Source: Megachile rotundata (lineage: Eukaryota; Arthropoda; Insecta; Hymenoptera; Megachilidae). From it: 64,000 nt of DNA. The translations under genes and the position numbers were made by a program. Under the pieces are notes generated by a model, which made no database searches, was not told the DNA's origin, and saw nothing but the letters and a program-made list of their open reading frames with translations. The stretch covers positions 4,340,001 to 4,404,000 of the forward strand of contig NW_027473318.1 of NCBI RefSeq assembly GCF_050947335.1, read 5' to 3'. Below are positions 13,142-29,460 of this stretch, piece after piece. Position 1 is the first letter of the stretch. Each line of letters starts with the position of its first letter.

Positions 13142-16100
13142 ACGTTCAAAATCATGCAATCACAATCATACAATCACAATCATACAATCACAATCATACA
13201 ATCACAATCATACAATCACAATCATACAATCGCAATCATACAATCGCAATCATACAATCACAATCATACAATCATAATCATGCAATCACAATCATACGAT
13301 CGCAATCATACAATCACAATCATACCATCACAATCATGCAATCACAATCATACAATTACAATCATACAATCACAATCATTCAATCACAATCATACAATCG
13401 CAATCATACAATCACAATCATACAATCGCAATCATACAATTACAATCTCCCAAATACAATCTCCCAAATACAATCACCCAAATACAATCATACAATCACA
13501 ATCATACAATCACAATCATACAATCACAATCATACAATCACAATCATACAATCACAATCATACAATCGCAATCATACAATCACAATCATACTATCACAAT
13601 CATACTATCACAATCATACAATCACAATCATACAATCACAATCATACAATCACAATCATACAATCACAATCATACAACCACAATCATACAATCGCAATCA
13701 TACATTCAAAATCATGCAATCACAATCATACAATCACAATCATGCTATCACAATCATACAATCAGAATCATACAATCACAATCATTCAATAACAATCGTA
13801 CAATCACAATCGTTCAATCACAATCGCACAACCACAATCAGACAATCACACTCATACAATCACAATCATACAATCACAATCATACAATCACAATCATAGC
13901 ATCACAATCATACTTTCACAATCATACAATCACAATCATACAATCACAATCATACAATCACAGTCATACAATCACAATCATACAATCACAATCGTACTAT
14001 CACAATCATACAATCACAATCATACAATCACAATCATACAATCACAATCATACAATCACAATCATACAATCATAATCATACAATCACAATCATACAATCA
14101 CAATCATACAATCACAATCATAGCATCACAATCATACTTTCACAATCATACAATCACAATCATACAATCACAATCATACAATCACAGTCATACAATCACA
14201 ATCATACAATCACAATCGTACTATCACAATCATACAATCACAATCATACAATTACAATCTCCCAAATACAATCTCCCAAATACAATCTCCCAGATACAAT
14301 CATACAATGACAATCATACAATCACAATCATACAATCATAATCATACAATTACAATCATACATCAGAATCATACAATCACAATCATACAATCGCAATCAT
14401 ACAATCACAATCATACAATCGCAATCATACAATTACAATCTCCCAAATACAATCTCCCGAATACAATCTCCCAAATACAATCATACAATCACAATCATAC
14501 AATCACAATCATACAATCACAATCATACTATCACAATCATACAATCACAATCATACAATCACAATCATACAATCACAATCATACAATCACAATCATACAA
14601 TCACAATCATACATTCAAAATCATGCAATCACAATCATACAATCACAATCATGCAATCACAATCATACAATTATAATCATACAATCACAATCATTCAATC
14701 ACAATCGTACAATCTCAATCGCACAACCACAATCACACAATCACACTCATACAATCACAATCATACAATCACAATCATACAATCGCAATCATACAATTAC
14801 AATATCCCAAATACAATCATACAATCACAATCATACAATCACAATCATACAATCACAATCATACAATCACAATCATACAATCGCATTCATACAATCGCAA
14901 TCATACAATCACAATCATACAATCGCAATCATACAATTACAATCTCCCAAATACAATCTGACAAATACAATCACCCAAATACAATCATGCAATCACAATC
15001 ATACAATCATAATCATACAATCACAATCATACAATCACAATCATACAATCACAATCATACTATCACAATCATACAATCACAATCATACAATCACAATCAG
15101 ACAATCACAATCATACAATCACAATCATACAATCACAATCATACAATCACAATCATACAATCACAAAAATACAATCATAATCATTCAATTACAATCATAC
15201 ATCACAATCATACAATCACAATCATACAATCGCAATCATACAATCACAATCATACGATCGCAATCATACAATTACCATCTCCCAAATACAATCTCCCAAA
15301 TACAATCTCCCAACTACAATCTCCCAAATACAATCATACAATCACAATCATACAATCACAATCATACAATCATAATCATACAATTACAATCATACATCAC
15401 AATCATACAATCACAATCATACAATCGCAATCATACAATCACAATCATACAATCGCAATCATACAATTACAATCTCCCAAATACAATCTCCCAAATACAA
15501 TCTCCCAAATACAATCATACAATCACAATCATACAATCACAATCATACAATCACAATCATACAATCACAATCATACTATCACAATCATACAATCACAATC
15601 ATACAATCACAATCATACAATCACAATCATACAATCACAATCATACAATCACAATCATACAATCACAATCATACAATCACAATCATACATTCAAAATCAT
15701 GCAATCACAATCATACAATCACAATCATGCAATCACAATCATACAATTATAATCATACAATCACAATCATTCAATCACAATCGTACAATCTCAATCGCAC
15801 AACCACAATCACACAATCACACTCATACAATCACAATCATACAATCACAATCATACAATCACAAAAATACAATCATAATCATACAATCACAATCATACAA
15901 TCGCAATCATACAATCACAATCATACAATCATAATCATGCAATCACAATCATACGATCGCAATCATACAATCACAATCATACCATCACAATCATACAATC
16001 ACAATCATACAATCATAATCATACAATTACAATCATACATCACAATCATACAATCACAATCATACAATCGCAATCATACAATCACAATCATACAATCATA

Positions 16101-16218
16101 ATCATACAATTACAATCATACATCACAATCATACAATCACAATCATACAAACGCAATCATACAATCACAATCATAGAATCACAATCATACAATCACAATC
16201 ATACAATCACAATCATAC

Positions 16219-19200
16219 AATCATAATCATACAATCACAATCATACAATCACAATCATACAATCACAATCATACAATCACAATCATACAATCACAATCAT
16301 ACAATCATAATCATACAATCACAATCATACAATCACAATCATACAATCACAATCATACAATCACAATCATACAATCACAATCATACTATCACAATCATAC
16401 AATCACAATCATACAATCACAATCAGACAATCACAATCATACAATCACAATCATACAATCACAATCATACAATCACAATCATACAATCACAAAAATACAA
16501 TCATAATCATACAATCACAATCATACAATCGCAATCATACAATCACAATCATACAATCATAATCATGCAATCACAATCATACGATCGCAATCATACAATC
16601 ACAATCATACCATCACAATCATACAATCACAATCATACAATCATAATCATACAATTACAATCATACATCACAATCATACAATCACAATCATACAATCGCA
16701 ATCATACAATCACAATCATACAATCACAATCATACAATCACAATCATACAACCACAATCAGGCAATCACAATCATACAATCACAATCATACAATCACAAT
16801 TATGCAATCACAATCATACAATCGCATTCATACAATCGCAATCATACAATCACAATCATACAATCATGATCATACAATCACAATCATACGATCGCAATCA
16901 TACAATCACAATCATACCATCACAATCATACAATCACAATCATACAATCATAATCATACAATTACAATCATACAATTACAATCATACATCACAATCATAC
17001 AATTACAATCATACATCACAATCATACAATCACAATCATACAATCGCAATCATACAATCACAATCATACGATCGCAATCATACAATTACAATCTCCCAAA
17101 TACAATCTCCCAAATACAATCTCCCAACTACAATCTCCCAAATACAATCATACAATCACAATCATACAATCACAATCATACAATCATAATCATACAATTA
17201 CAATCATACATCACAATCATACAATCACAATCATACAATCGCAATCATACAATCACAATCATACAATCGCAATCATACAATTACAATCTCCCAAATACAA
17301 TCTCCAAAATACAATCTCCCAAATACAATCATACAATCACAATCATACAATCACAATCATACAATCACAATCATACAATCACAATCATACAATCACAATC
17401 ATACTATCACAATCATACAATCACAATCATACAATCACAATCATACAATCACAATCATACAATCACAATCATACAATCACAATCATACAATCACAATCAT
17501 ACAATTATAATCATACAATCACAATCATTCAATCACAATCGTACAATCTCAATCGCACAACCACAATCACACAATCACACTCATACAATCACAATCATAC
17601 AATCACAAAAATACAATCATAATCATACAATCACAATCATACAATCGCAATCATACAATCACAATCATACAATCATAATCATGCAATCACAATCATACGA
17701 TCGCAATCATACAATCACAATCATACCATCACAATCATACAATCACAATCATACAATCATAATCATACAATTACAATCATACATCACAATCATACAATCA
17801 CAATCATACAATCGCAATCATACAATCACAATCATACAATCATAATCATACAATTACAATCATACATCACAATCATACAATCACAATCATACAAACGCAA
17901 TCATACAATCACAATCATACAATCACAATCATACAATCACAATCATACAATCACAATCATACAATCACAATCATACAATCACAATCATACAATCACAATC
18001 ATACAATCACAATCATACAATCACAATCATACAATCACAATCATACTATCTCAATCATACAATCACAATCATACAATCACAATCATACAATCACAATCAT
18101 ACAATCACAATCATACAATCACAATCATACAATCACAATCATACAATCACAATCATACAATCACAATCATACAATCACAATCATACAATCACAATCATAC
18201 GTTCAAAATCATACGATCGCAATCATACAATCACAATCATACCATCACAATCATGCAATCACAATCATACAATCACAATCATACAATCACAATCATTCAA
18301 TCACAATCATACAATCGCAATCATACAATCACAATCATACAATCGCAATCATACAATCATAATCATGCAATCACAATCATACGATCGCAATCATACAATC
18401 ACAATCATACCATCACAATCATGCAATCGCAATCATACAATTATAATCATACAATCACAATCATTCAATCACAATCATACAATCGCAATCATACAATCAC
18501 AATCATACAATCGCAATCATACAATTACAATCTCCCAAATACAATCTCCCAAATACAATCACCCAAATACAATCACCCAAATACAATCATACAATCACAA
18601 TCATACAATCATAATCATACAATCACAATCATACAATCACAATCATACAATCACAATCATACAATCACAATCATACAATCACAATCATACAATCATAATC
18701 ATACAATCACAATCATACAATCACAATCATACAATCACAATCATACAATCACAATCATACAATCACAATCATACAATCACAATCATACAATCACAATCAT
18801 ACAATCACAATCATACAATCACAATCATACAATCACAATCATACAATCACAATCATACAATCACAATCATACAATCACAATCATACGTTCAAAATCATGC
18901 AATCACAATCATACAATCACAATCATACAATCACAATCATACAATCACAATCATACAATCACAATCATACAATCGCAATCATACAATCGCAATCATACAA
19001 TCACAATCATACAATCATAATCATGCAATCACAATCATACGATCGCAATCATACAATCACAATCATACCATCACAATCATGCAATCACAATCATACAATT
19101 ACAATCATACAATCACAATCATTCAATCACAATCATACAATCGCAATCATACAATCACAATCATACAATCGCAATCATACAATTACAATCTCCCAAATAC

Positions 19201-22200
19201 AATCTCCCAAATACAATCACCCAAATACAATCATACAATCACAATCATACAATCACAATCATACAATCACAATCATACAATCACAATCATACAATCACAA
19301 TCATACAATCGCAATCATACAATCACAATCATACTATCACAATCATACTATCACAATCATACAATCACAATCATACAATCACAATCATACAATCACAATC
19401 ATACAATCACAATCATACAACCACAATCATACAATCGCAATCATACATTCAAAATCATGCAATCACAATCATACAATCACAATCATGCTATCACAATCAT
19501 ACAATCAGAATCATACAATCACAATCATTCAATAACAATCGTACAATCACAATCGTTCAATCACAATCGCACAACCACAATCAGACAATCACACTCATAC
19601 AATCACAATCATACAATCACAATCATACAATCACAATCATAGCATCACAATCATACTTTCACAATCATACAATCACAATCATACAATCACAATCATACAA
19701 TCACAGTCATACAATCACAATCATACAATCACAATCGTACTATCACAATCATACAATCACAATCATACAATCACAATCATACAATCACAATCATACAATC
19801 ACAATCATACAATCATAATCATACAATCACAATCATACAATCACAATCATACAATCACAATCATAGCATCACAATCATACTTTCACAATCATACAATCAC
19901 AATCATACAATCACAATCATACAATCACAGTCATACAATCACAATCATACAATCACAATCGTACTATCACAATCATACAATCACAATCATACAATTACAA
20001 TCTCCCAAATACAATCTCCCAAATACAATCTCCCAGATACAATCATACAATGACAATCATACAATCACAATCATACAATCATAATCATACAATTACAATC
20101 ATACATCAGAATCATACAATCACAATCATACAATCGCAATCATACAATCACAATCATACAATCGCAATCATACAATTACAATCTCCCAAATACAATCTCC
20201 CGAATACAATCTCCCAAATACAATCATACAATCACAATCATACAATCACAATCATACAATCACAATCATACTATCACAATCATACAATCACAATCATACA
20301 ATCACAATCATACAATCACAATCATACAATCACAATCATACAATCACAATCATACATTCAAAATCATGCAATCACAATCATACAATCACAATCATGCAAT
20401 CACAATCATACAATTATAATCATACAATCACAATCATTCAATCACAATCGTACAATCTCAATCGCACAACCACAATCACACAATCACACTCATACAATCA
20501 CAATCATACAATCACAATCATACAATCGCAATCATACAATTACAATATCCCAAATACAATCATACAATCACAATCATACAATCACAATCATACAATCACA
20601 ATCATACAATCACAATCATACAATCGCATTCATACAATCGCAATCATACAATCACAATCATACAATCGCAATCATACAATTACAATCTCCCAAATACAAT
20701 CTGACAAATACAATCACCCAAATACAATCATGCAATCACAATCATACAATCATAATCATACAATCACAATCATACAATCACAATCATACAATCACAATCA
20801 TACTATCACAATCATACAATCACAATCATACAATCACAATCAGACAATCACAATCATACAATCACAATCATACAATCACAATCATACAATCACAATCATA
20901 CAATCACAAAAATACAATCATAATCATACAATCACAATCATACAATCGCAATCATACAATCACAATCATACAATCATAATCATGCAATCACAATCATACG
21001 ATCGCAATCATACAATCACAATCATACCATCACAATCATACAATCACAATCATACAATCATAATCATACAATTACAATCATACATCACAATCATACAATC
21101 ACAATCATACAATCGCAATCATACAATCACAATCATACAATCACAATCATACAATCACAATCATACAACCACAATCAGGCAATCACAATCATACAATCAC
21201 AATCATACAATCACAATTATGCATTCACAATCATACAATCGCATTCATACAATCGCAATCATACAATCACAATCATACAATCATGATCATACAATCACAA
21301 TCATACGATCGCAATCATACAATCACAATCATACCATCACAATCATACAATCACAATCATACAATCATAATCATACAATTACAATCATACATCACAATCA
21401 TTCAATTACAATCATACATCACAATCATACAATCACAATCATACAATCGCAATCATACAATCACAATCATACGATCGCAATCATACAATTACCATCTCCC
21501 AAATACAATCTCCCAAATACAATCTCCCAACTACAATCTCCCAAATACAATCATACAATCACAATCATACAATCACAATCATACAATCATAATCATACAA
21601 TTACAATCATACATCACAATCATACAATCACAATCATACAATCGCAATCATACAATCACAATCATACAATCGCAATCATACAATTACAATCTCCCAAATA
21701 CAATCTCCCAAATACAATCTCCCAAATACAATCATACAATCACAATCATACAATCACAATCATACAATCACAATCATACAATCACAATCATACTATCACA
21801 ATCATACAATCACAATCATACAATCACAATCATACAATCACAATCATACAATCACAATCATACAATCACAATCATACAATCACAATCATACAATCACAAT
21901 CATACATTCAAAATCATGCAATCACAATCATACAATCACAATCATGCAATCACAATCATACAATTATAATCATACAATCACAATCATTCAATCACAATCG
22001 TACAATCTCAATCGCACAACCACAATCACACAATCACACTCATACAATCACAATCATACAATCACAATCATACAATCACAAAAATACAATCATAATCATA
22101 CAATCACAATCATACAATCGCAATCATACAATCACAATCATACAATCATAATCATGCAATCACAATCATACGATCGCAATCATACAATCACAATCATACC

Positions 22201-22435
22201 ATCACAATCATACAATCACAATCATACAATCATAATCATACAATTACAATCATACATCACAATCATACAATCACAATCATACAATCGCAATCATACAATC
22301 ACAATCATACAATCATAATCATACAATTACAATCATACATCACAATCATACAATCACAATCATACAAACGCAATCATACAATCACAATCATAGAATCACA
22401 ATCATACAATCACAATCATACAATCACAATCATAC
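16219..22435 (+). repeat. 5.73-kb tandem duplication, copy 2 (~6.2 kb)
   Basis: Second copy of 10,490-16,218. It begins with the same paired CATAATC units 84 bases apart (about 16,220 and 16,305 against 10,495 and 10,577). It carries one extra TTACAATC unit near 16,960 and keeps the 474 bases lost from copy 1 (about 20,924-21,397). It ends with the shared AAACGC / TAGAATC pair near 22,370-22,390. I noticed few point differences, for example GCATTCAC near 21,222. Confidence 0.85.
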
Positions 22436-25400
22436 AATCACAATCATACAATCACAATCATACAATCACAATCATACAATCACAATCATACAATCACAAT
22501 CATACAATCACAATCATACTATCTCAATCATACAATCACAATCATACAATCACAATCATACAATCACAATCATACAATCACAATCATACAATCACAATCA
22601 TACAATCACAATCATACAATCACAATCATACAATCACAATCATACAATCACAATCATACGTTCAAAATCATGCAATCACAATCATACAATCACAATCATA
22701 CAATCACAATCATACAATCACAATCATACAATCACAATCATACAATCACAATCATACAATCGCAATCATACAATCACAATCATACAATCATAATCATGCA
22801 ATCACAATCATACGATCGCAATCATACAATCACAATCATACCATCACAATCATGCAATCACAATCATACAATTATAATCATACAATCACAATCATTCAAT
22901 CACAATCATACAATCGCAATCATACAATCACAATCATACAATCGCAATCATACAATTACAATCTCCCAAATACAATCTCCCAAATACAATCACCCAAATA
23001 CAATCATACAATCACAATCATACAATCATAATCATACAATCACAATCATACAATCACAATCATACTTTCACAATCATACAATCACAATCATACAATCACA
23101 AAAATACAATCATAATCATACAATCACAATCATACAATCGCAATCATTCAATCACAATCATACAATCATAATCATGCAATCACAATCATAAAATCACAAT
23201 CATACAATCACAATCGTACAATCACAATCATACAATCGCAATCATACAATTACAATACCCCAAATACAATCTCCCAAATACAATCATACAATCACAATCA
23301 TACAATCACAATCATACAATCACAATCATACAATCACAATCATACAATCACAATCATACAACCACAATCAGACAATCACAATCATACAATCACAATCATA
23401 CAATCACAATTATGCAATCACAATCATACAATCGCATTCATACAATCGCAATCATACAATCATAATCATACAATTACAATCATACATCACAATCATACAA
23501 TCACAATCATGCAATCACAATCATACAATTATAATCATACAATCACAATCATTCAATCACAATCGTACAATCTCAATCGCACAGCCACAATCACACAATC
23601 ACACTCATACAATCACAATCATACAATCACAATCATACAATCACAATCATACAATCGCAATCATACAATTACAATATCCCAAATACAATCTCCGAAATAC
23701 AATCATACAATCACAATCATACAATCACAATCATACAATCACAATCATACAATCACAATCATACAATCACAATCATACAATCACAATCATACAACCACAA
23801 TCAGACAATCGCAAGCATACAATCACAATCATACAATGTCAATCATACAATCACAATCATACAATCACAATCATACAATCATAATCATACAATTACAATC
23901 ATACATCACAATCATACAATCACAATCACACAATCACAATCATACTTTCACAATCATACTATCACAATCATACAATCACAATCATACAATCACAATCATA
24001 CAATCGCAATCATACAATTACAATATCCCAAATACAATCATACAATCACAATCATACACTCACAATCATACAATCACAATCATACAATCACAATCATACA
24101 ATCACAATCATACAATCACAATCATACAATCACAGTCATACAATCACAATCATACTTTCACAATCATACAATCACAATCATACAATCACAATCATACAAT
24201 CACAGTCATACAATCACAGTCATACAATCACAATCATACTATCACAATCATACAATCACAATCATAGAATCACAATCGTAAATTCACAATCATACAATCA
24301 CAATCATACAATCACAATCATACAATCACAATCATACAATCACAATCATACAATCACAATCATACAATCACAATCATACAATCACATTCATACAATCGCA
24401 AGCATACAATCACAATCATACAATCTCAATCATACAATCACAATCATACAATCATAATCATACAATTACAATCATACATCACAATCATACAATCACAATC
24501 ATACAATCGCAATCATACAATTACAATATCCCAAATACAATCTCCCAAATACAATCATACAATCACAATCATACAATCACAATCATACAATCACAATCAT
24601 ACAATCACAATCATACAATCACAATCATACAATCACAATCATACAATCACAATCATACAATCGCATTCATACAATCGCAATCATACAATCACAATCATAC
24701 AATCGCAATCATACAATTACAATCTCCCAAATACAATCTCCCAAATACAATCACCCAAATACAATCATACAATCACAATCATACAATCATAATCATACAA
24801 TCACAATCATACAATCACAATCATACTCTCACAATCATACAATCACAATCATACAATCACAAAAATACAATCATAATCATACAATCACAATCATACAATC
24901 ACAATCATACAATCATAATCATACAATTACAATCATACATCACAATCATACAATCACAATCATACAATCGCAATCATACAATCACAATCATACAATCGCA
25001 ATTATACAATTACAATCTCCCAAATACAATCTCCCAAATACAATCTCCCAGATACAATCATACAATGACAATCATACAATCACAATCATACAATCATAGT
25101 CATACAATTACAATCATACATCAGAATCATACAATCACAATCATACAATCGCAATCATACAATCACAATCATACAATCGCAATCATACAATTACAATCTC
25201 CCAAATACAATCTCCCGAATACAATCTCCCAAATACAATCATACAATCACAATCATACAATCACAATCATACTATCACAATCATACAATCACAATCATAC
25301 AATCACAATCATACAATCACAATCATACAATCACAATCATACAATCACAATCATACAATCACAATCATACAATCACAATCATACAATCACAATCATACAA

Positions 25401-25496
25401 TCACAATCATACGTTCAAAATCATGCAATCACAATCATACAATCACAATCATACAATCACAATCATACAATCACAATCATACAATCACAATCATAC
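20580..25496 (+). repeat. 4.9-kb tandem duplication, copy 1
   Basis: Markers at 20,701 (CTGACAAATAC), 21,283 and 21,944 recur 4,917 bases downstream. From about 22,670 to 23,565 the offset is 4,555, then 4,359 at 24,278 (CGTAAATTC) and 4,094 at 25,065. The falling offset means copy 2 lost whole-unit segments. The right half (22.4-25.1 kb) also resembles 1.2-3.5 kb, with a CGCACAGCC unit at 23,565. This copy overlaps the end of the 5.73-kb duplication. Confidence 0.75.
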
Positions 25497-28400
25497 AATC
25501 ACAATCATACAATCGCAATCATACAATCACAATCATACAATCGCATTCATACAATCGCAATCATACAATCACAATCATACAATCGCAATCATACAATTAC
25601 AATCTCCCAAATACAATCTGACAAATACAATCACCCAAATACAATCATGCAATCACAATCATACAATCATAATCATACAATCACAATCATACAATCACAA
25701 TCATACAATCACAATCATACTATCACAATCATACAATCACAATCATGCAATCACAATCAGACAATCACAATCATACAATCACAATCATACAATCACAATC
25801 ATACAATCACAATCATACAATCACAAAAATACAATCATAATCATACAATCACAATCATACAATCGCAATCATACAATCACAATCATACAATCATAATCAT
25901 GCAATCACAATCATACGATCGCAATCATACAATCACAATCATACCATCACAATCATACAATCACAATCATACAATCATAATCATACAATTACAATCATAC
26001 ATCACAATCATACAATCACAATCATACAATCGCAATCATACAATCACAATCATACAATCACAATCATACAATCACAATCATACAACCACAATTAGGCAAT
26101 CACAATCATACAATCACAATCATACAATCACAATTATGCAATCACAATCATACAATCGCATTCATACAATCGCAATCATACAATCACAATCATACAATCA
26201 TGATCATACAATCACAATCATACGATCGCAATCATACAATCACAATCATACCATCACAATCATACAATCACAATCATACAATCATAATCATACAATTACA
26301 ATCATACATCACAATCATACAATTACAATCATACATCACAATCATACAATCACAATCATACAATCGCAATCATACAATCACAATCATACGATCGCAATCA
26401 TACAATTACCATCTCCCAAATACAATCTCCCAAATACAATCTCCCAACTACAATCTCCCAAATACAATCATACAATCACAATCATACAATCACAATCATA
26501 CAATCATAATCATACAATTACAATCATACATCACAATCATACAATCACAATCATACAATCGCAATCATACAATCACAATCATACAATCGCAATCATACAA
26601 TTACAATCTCCCAAATACAATCTCCCAAATACAATCTCCCAAATACAATCATACAATCACAATCATACAATCACAATCATACAATCACAATCATACAATC
26701 ACAATCATACTATCACAATCATACAATCACAATCATACAATCACAATCATACAATCACAATCATACAATCACAATCATACAATCACAATCATACAATCAC
26801 AATCATACAATCACAATCATACATTCAAAATCATGCAATCACAATCATACAATCACAATCATGCAATCACAATCATACAATTATAATCATACAATCACAA
26901 TCATTCAATCACAATCGTACAATCTCAATCGCACAACCACAATCACACAATCACACTCATACAATCACAATCATACAATCACAATCATACAATCACAAAA
27001 ATACAATCATAATCATACAATCACAATCATACAATCGCAATCATACAATCACAATCATACAATCACAATCATACTATCTCAATCATACAATCACAATCAT
27101 ACAATCACAATCATACAATCACAATCATACAATCACAATCATACAATCACAATCATACAATCACAATCATACAATCACAATCATACAATCACAATCATAC
27201 AATCACAATCATACGTTCAAAATCATGCAATCACAATCATACAATCACAATCATACAATCACAATCATACAATCACAATCATACAATCACAATCATACAA
27301 TCACAATCATACAATCGCAATCATACAATCACAATCATACAATCATAATCATGCAATCACAATCATACGATCGCAATCATACAATCACAATCATACCATC
27401 ACAATCATGCAATCACAATCATACAATTATAATCATACAATCACAATCATTCAATCACAATCATACAATCGCAATCATACAATCACAATCATACAATCGC
27501 AATCATACAATTACAATCTCCCAAATACAATCTCCCAAATACAATCACCCAAATACAATCATACAATCACAATCATACAATCATAATCATACAATCACAA
27601 TCATACAATCACAATCATACTTTCACAATCATACAATCACAATCATACAATCACAAAAATACAATCATAATCATACAATCACAATCATACAATCGCAATC
27701 ATTCAATCACAATCATACAATCATAATCATGCAATCACAATCATACAATCACAATCATACAATCACAATCGTACAATCACAATCATACAATCGCAATCAT
27801 ACAATTACAATACCCCAAATACAATCTCCCAAATACAATCATACAATCACAATCATACAATCACAATCATACAATCACAATCATACAATGACAATCATAC
27901 AATCACAATCATACAACCACAATCAGACAATCACAATCATACAATCACAATCATACAATCACAATTATGCAATCACAATCATACAATCGCATTCATACAA
28001 TCGCAATCATACAATCATAATCATACAATTACAATCATACATCACAATCATACAATCACAATCATGCAATCACAATCATACAATTATAATCATACAATCA
28101 CAATCATTCAATCACAATCGTACAATCTCAATCGCACAGCCACAATCACACAATCACACTCATACAATCACAATCATACAATCACAATCATACAATCTCA
28201 ATCATACAATCACAATCATACAATCACAATCATACAATCACAATCATACAATCATAATCATACAATTACAATCATACATCACAATCATACTTTCACAATC
28301 ATACTATCACAATCATACAATCACAATCATACAATCACAATCATACAATCGCAATCATACAATCGCAATCATACAATTACAATATCCCAAATAGAATCAT

Positions 28401-29460
28401 ACAATCACAATCATACACTCACAATCATACAATCACAATCATACAATCACAATCATACAATCACAATCATACAATCACAATCATACAATCACAATCATAC
28501 AATCACAATCATACTTTCACAATCATACAATCACAATCATACAATCACAATCATACAATCACAGTCATACAATCACAGTCATACAATCACAATCATACTA
28601 TCACAATCATACAATCACAATCATAGAATCACAATCGTAAATTCACAATCATACAATCACAATCATACAATCACAATCATACAATCACAATCATACAATC
28701 ACAATCATACAATCACAATCATACAATCACAATCATACAATCACAATCATACAATCGCATTCATACAATCGCAATCATACAATCGCAATCATACAATCGC
28801 AATCATACAATTACAATCTCCCAAATACAATCTCCCAAATACAATCACCCAAATACAATCATACAATCACAATCATACAATCATAATCATACAATCACAA
28901 TCATACAATCACAATCATACTCTCACAATCATACAATCACAATCATACAATCACAAAAATACAATCATAATCATACAATCACAATCATACAATCACAATC
29001 ATACAATCATAATCATACAATTACAATCATACATCACAATCATACAATCACAATCATACAATCGCAATCATACAATCACAATCATACAATCGCAATCATA
29101 CAATTACAATCTCCCAAATACAATCTCCCAAATACAATCTCCCAGATACAATCATACAATGACAATCATACAATCACAATCATACAATCATAGTCATACA
29201 ATTACAATCATACATCAGAATCATACAATCACAATCATACAATCGCAATCATACAATCACAATCATACAATCGCAATCATACAATTACAATCTCCCAAAT
29301 ACAATCTCCCGAATACAATCTCCCAAATACAATCATACAATCACAATCATACAATCACAATCATACTATCACAATCATACAATCACAATCATACAATCAC
29401 AATCATACAATCACAATCATACAATCACAATCATACAATCACAATCATACAATCACAATC
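25497..29460 (+). repeat. 4.9-kb tandem duplication, copy 2 (contracted to ~4.0 kb)
   Basis: Follows copy 1 directly. The first ~1.56 kb matches at constant offset 4,917 with few differences, such as CATGCAATC near 25,745 and AATTAGGC near 26,092. A 362-base loss (24 x 14 + 2 x 13) near 27,060 and further losses near 28.2 and 28.7 kb shorten the rest. Carries the last ACGTTCAAAATC unit I found (27,214). Confidence 0.7.

Larger units (their letters stand above)
10490..16218 (+). repeat. 5.73-kb tandem duplication, copy 1
   Basis: Markers from 10,495 to about 16,200 recur downstream, first at offset 5,729, then 5,743 after a one-unit insertion in copy 2 near 16,960, then 6,217 beyond 15,180. 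This copy lacks 474 bases (32 x 14 + 2 x 13) relative to copy 2; the deletion junction is at about 15,181, where a TCATTCAATTAC unit directly follows a CAAAAATAC unit. It contains eleven 13-base units, and 399 x 14 + 11 x 13 = 5,729. Confidence 0.85.
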
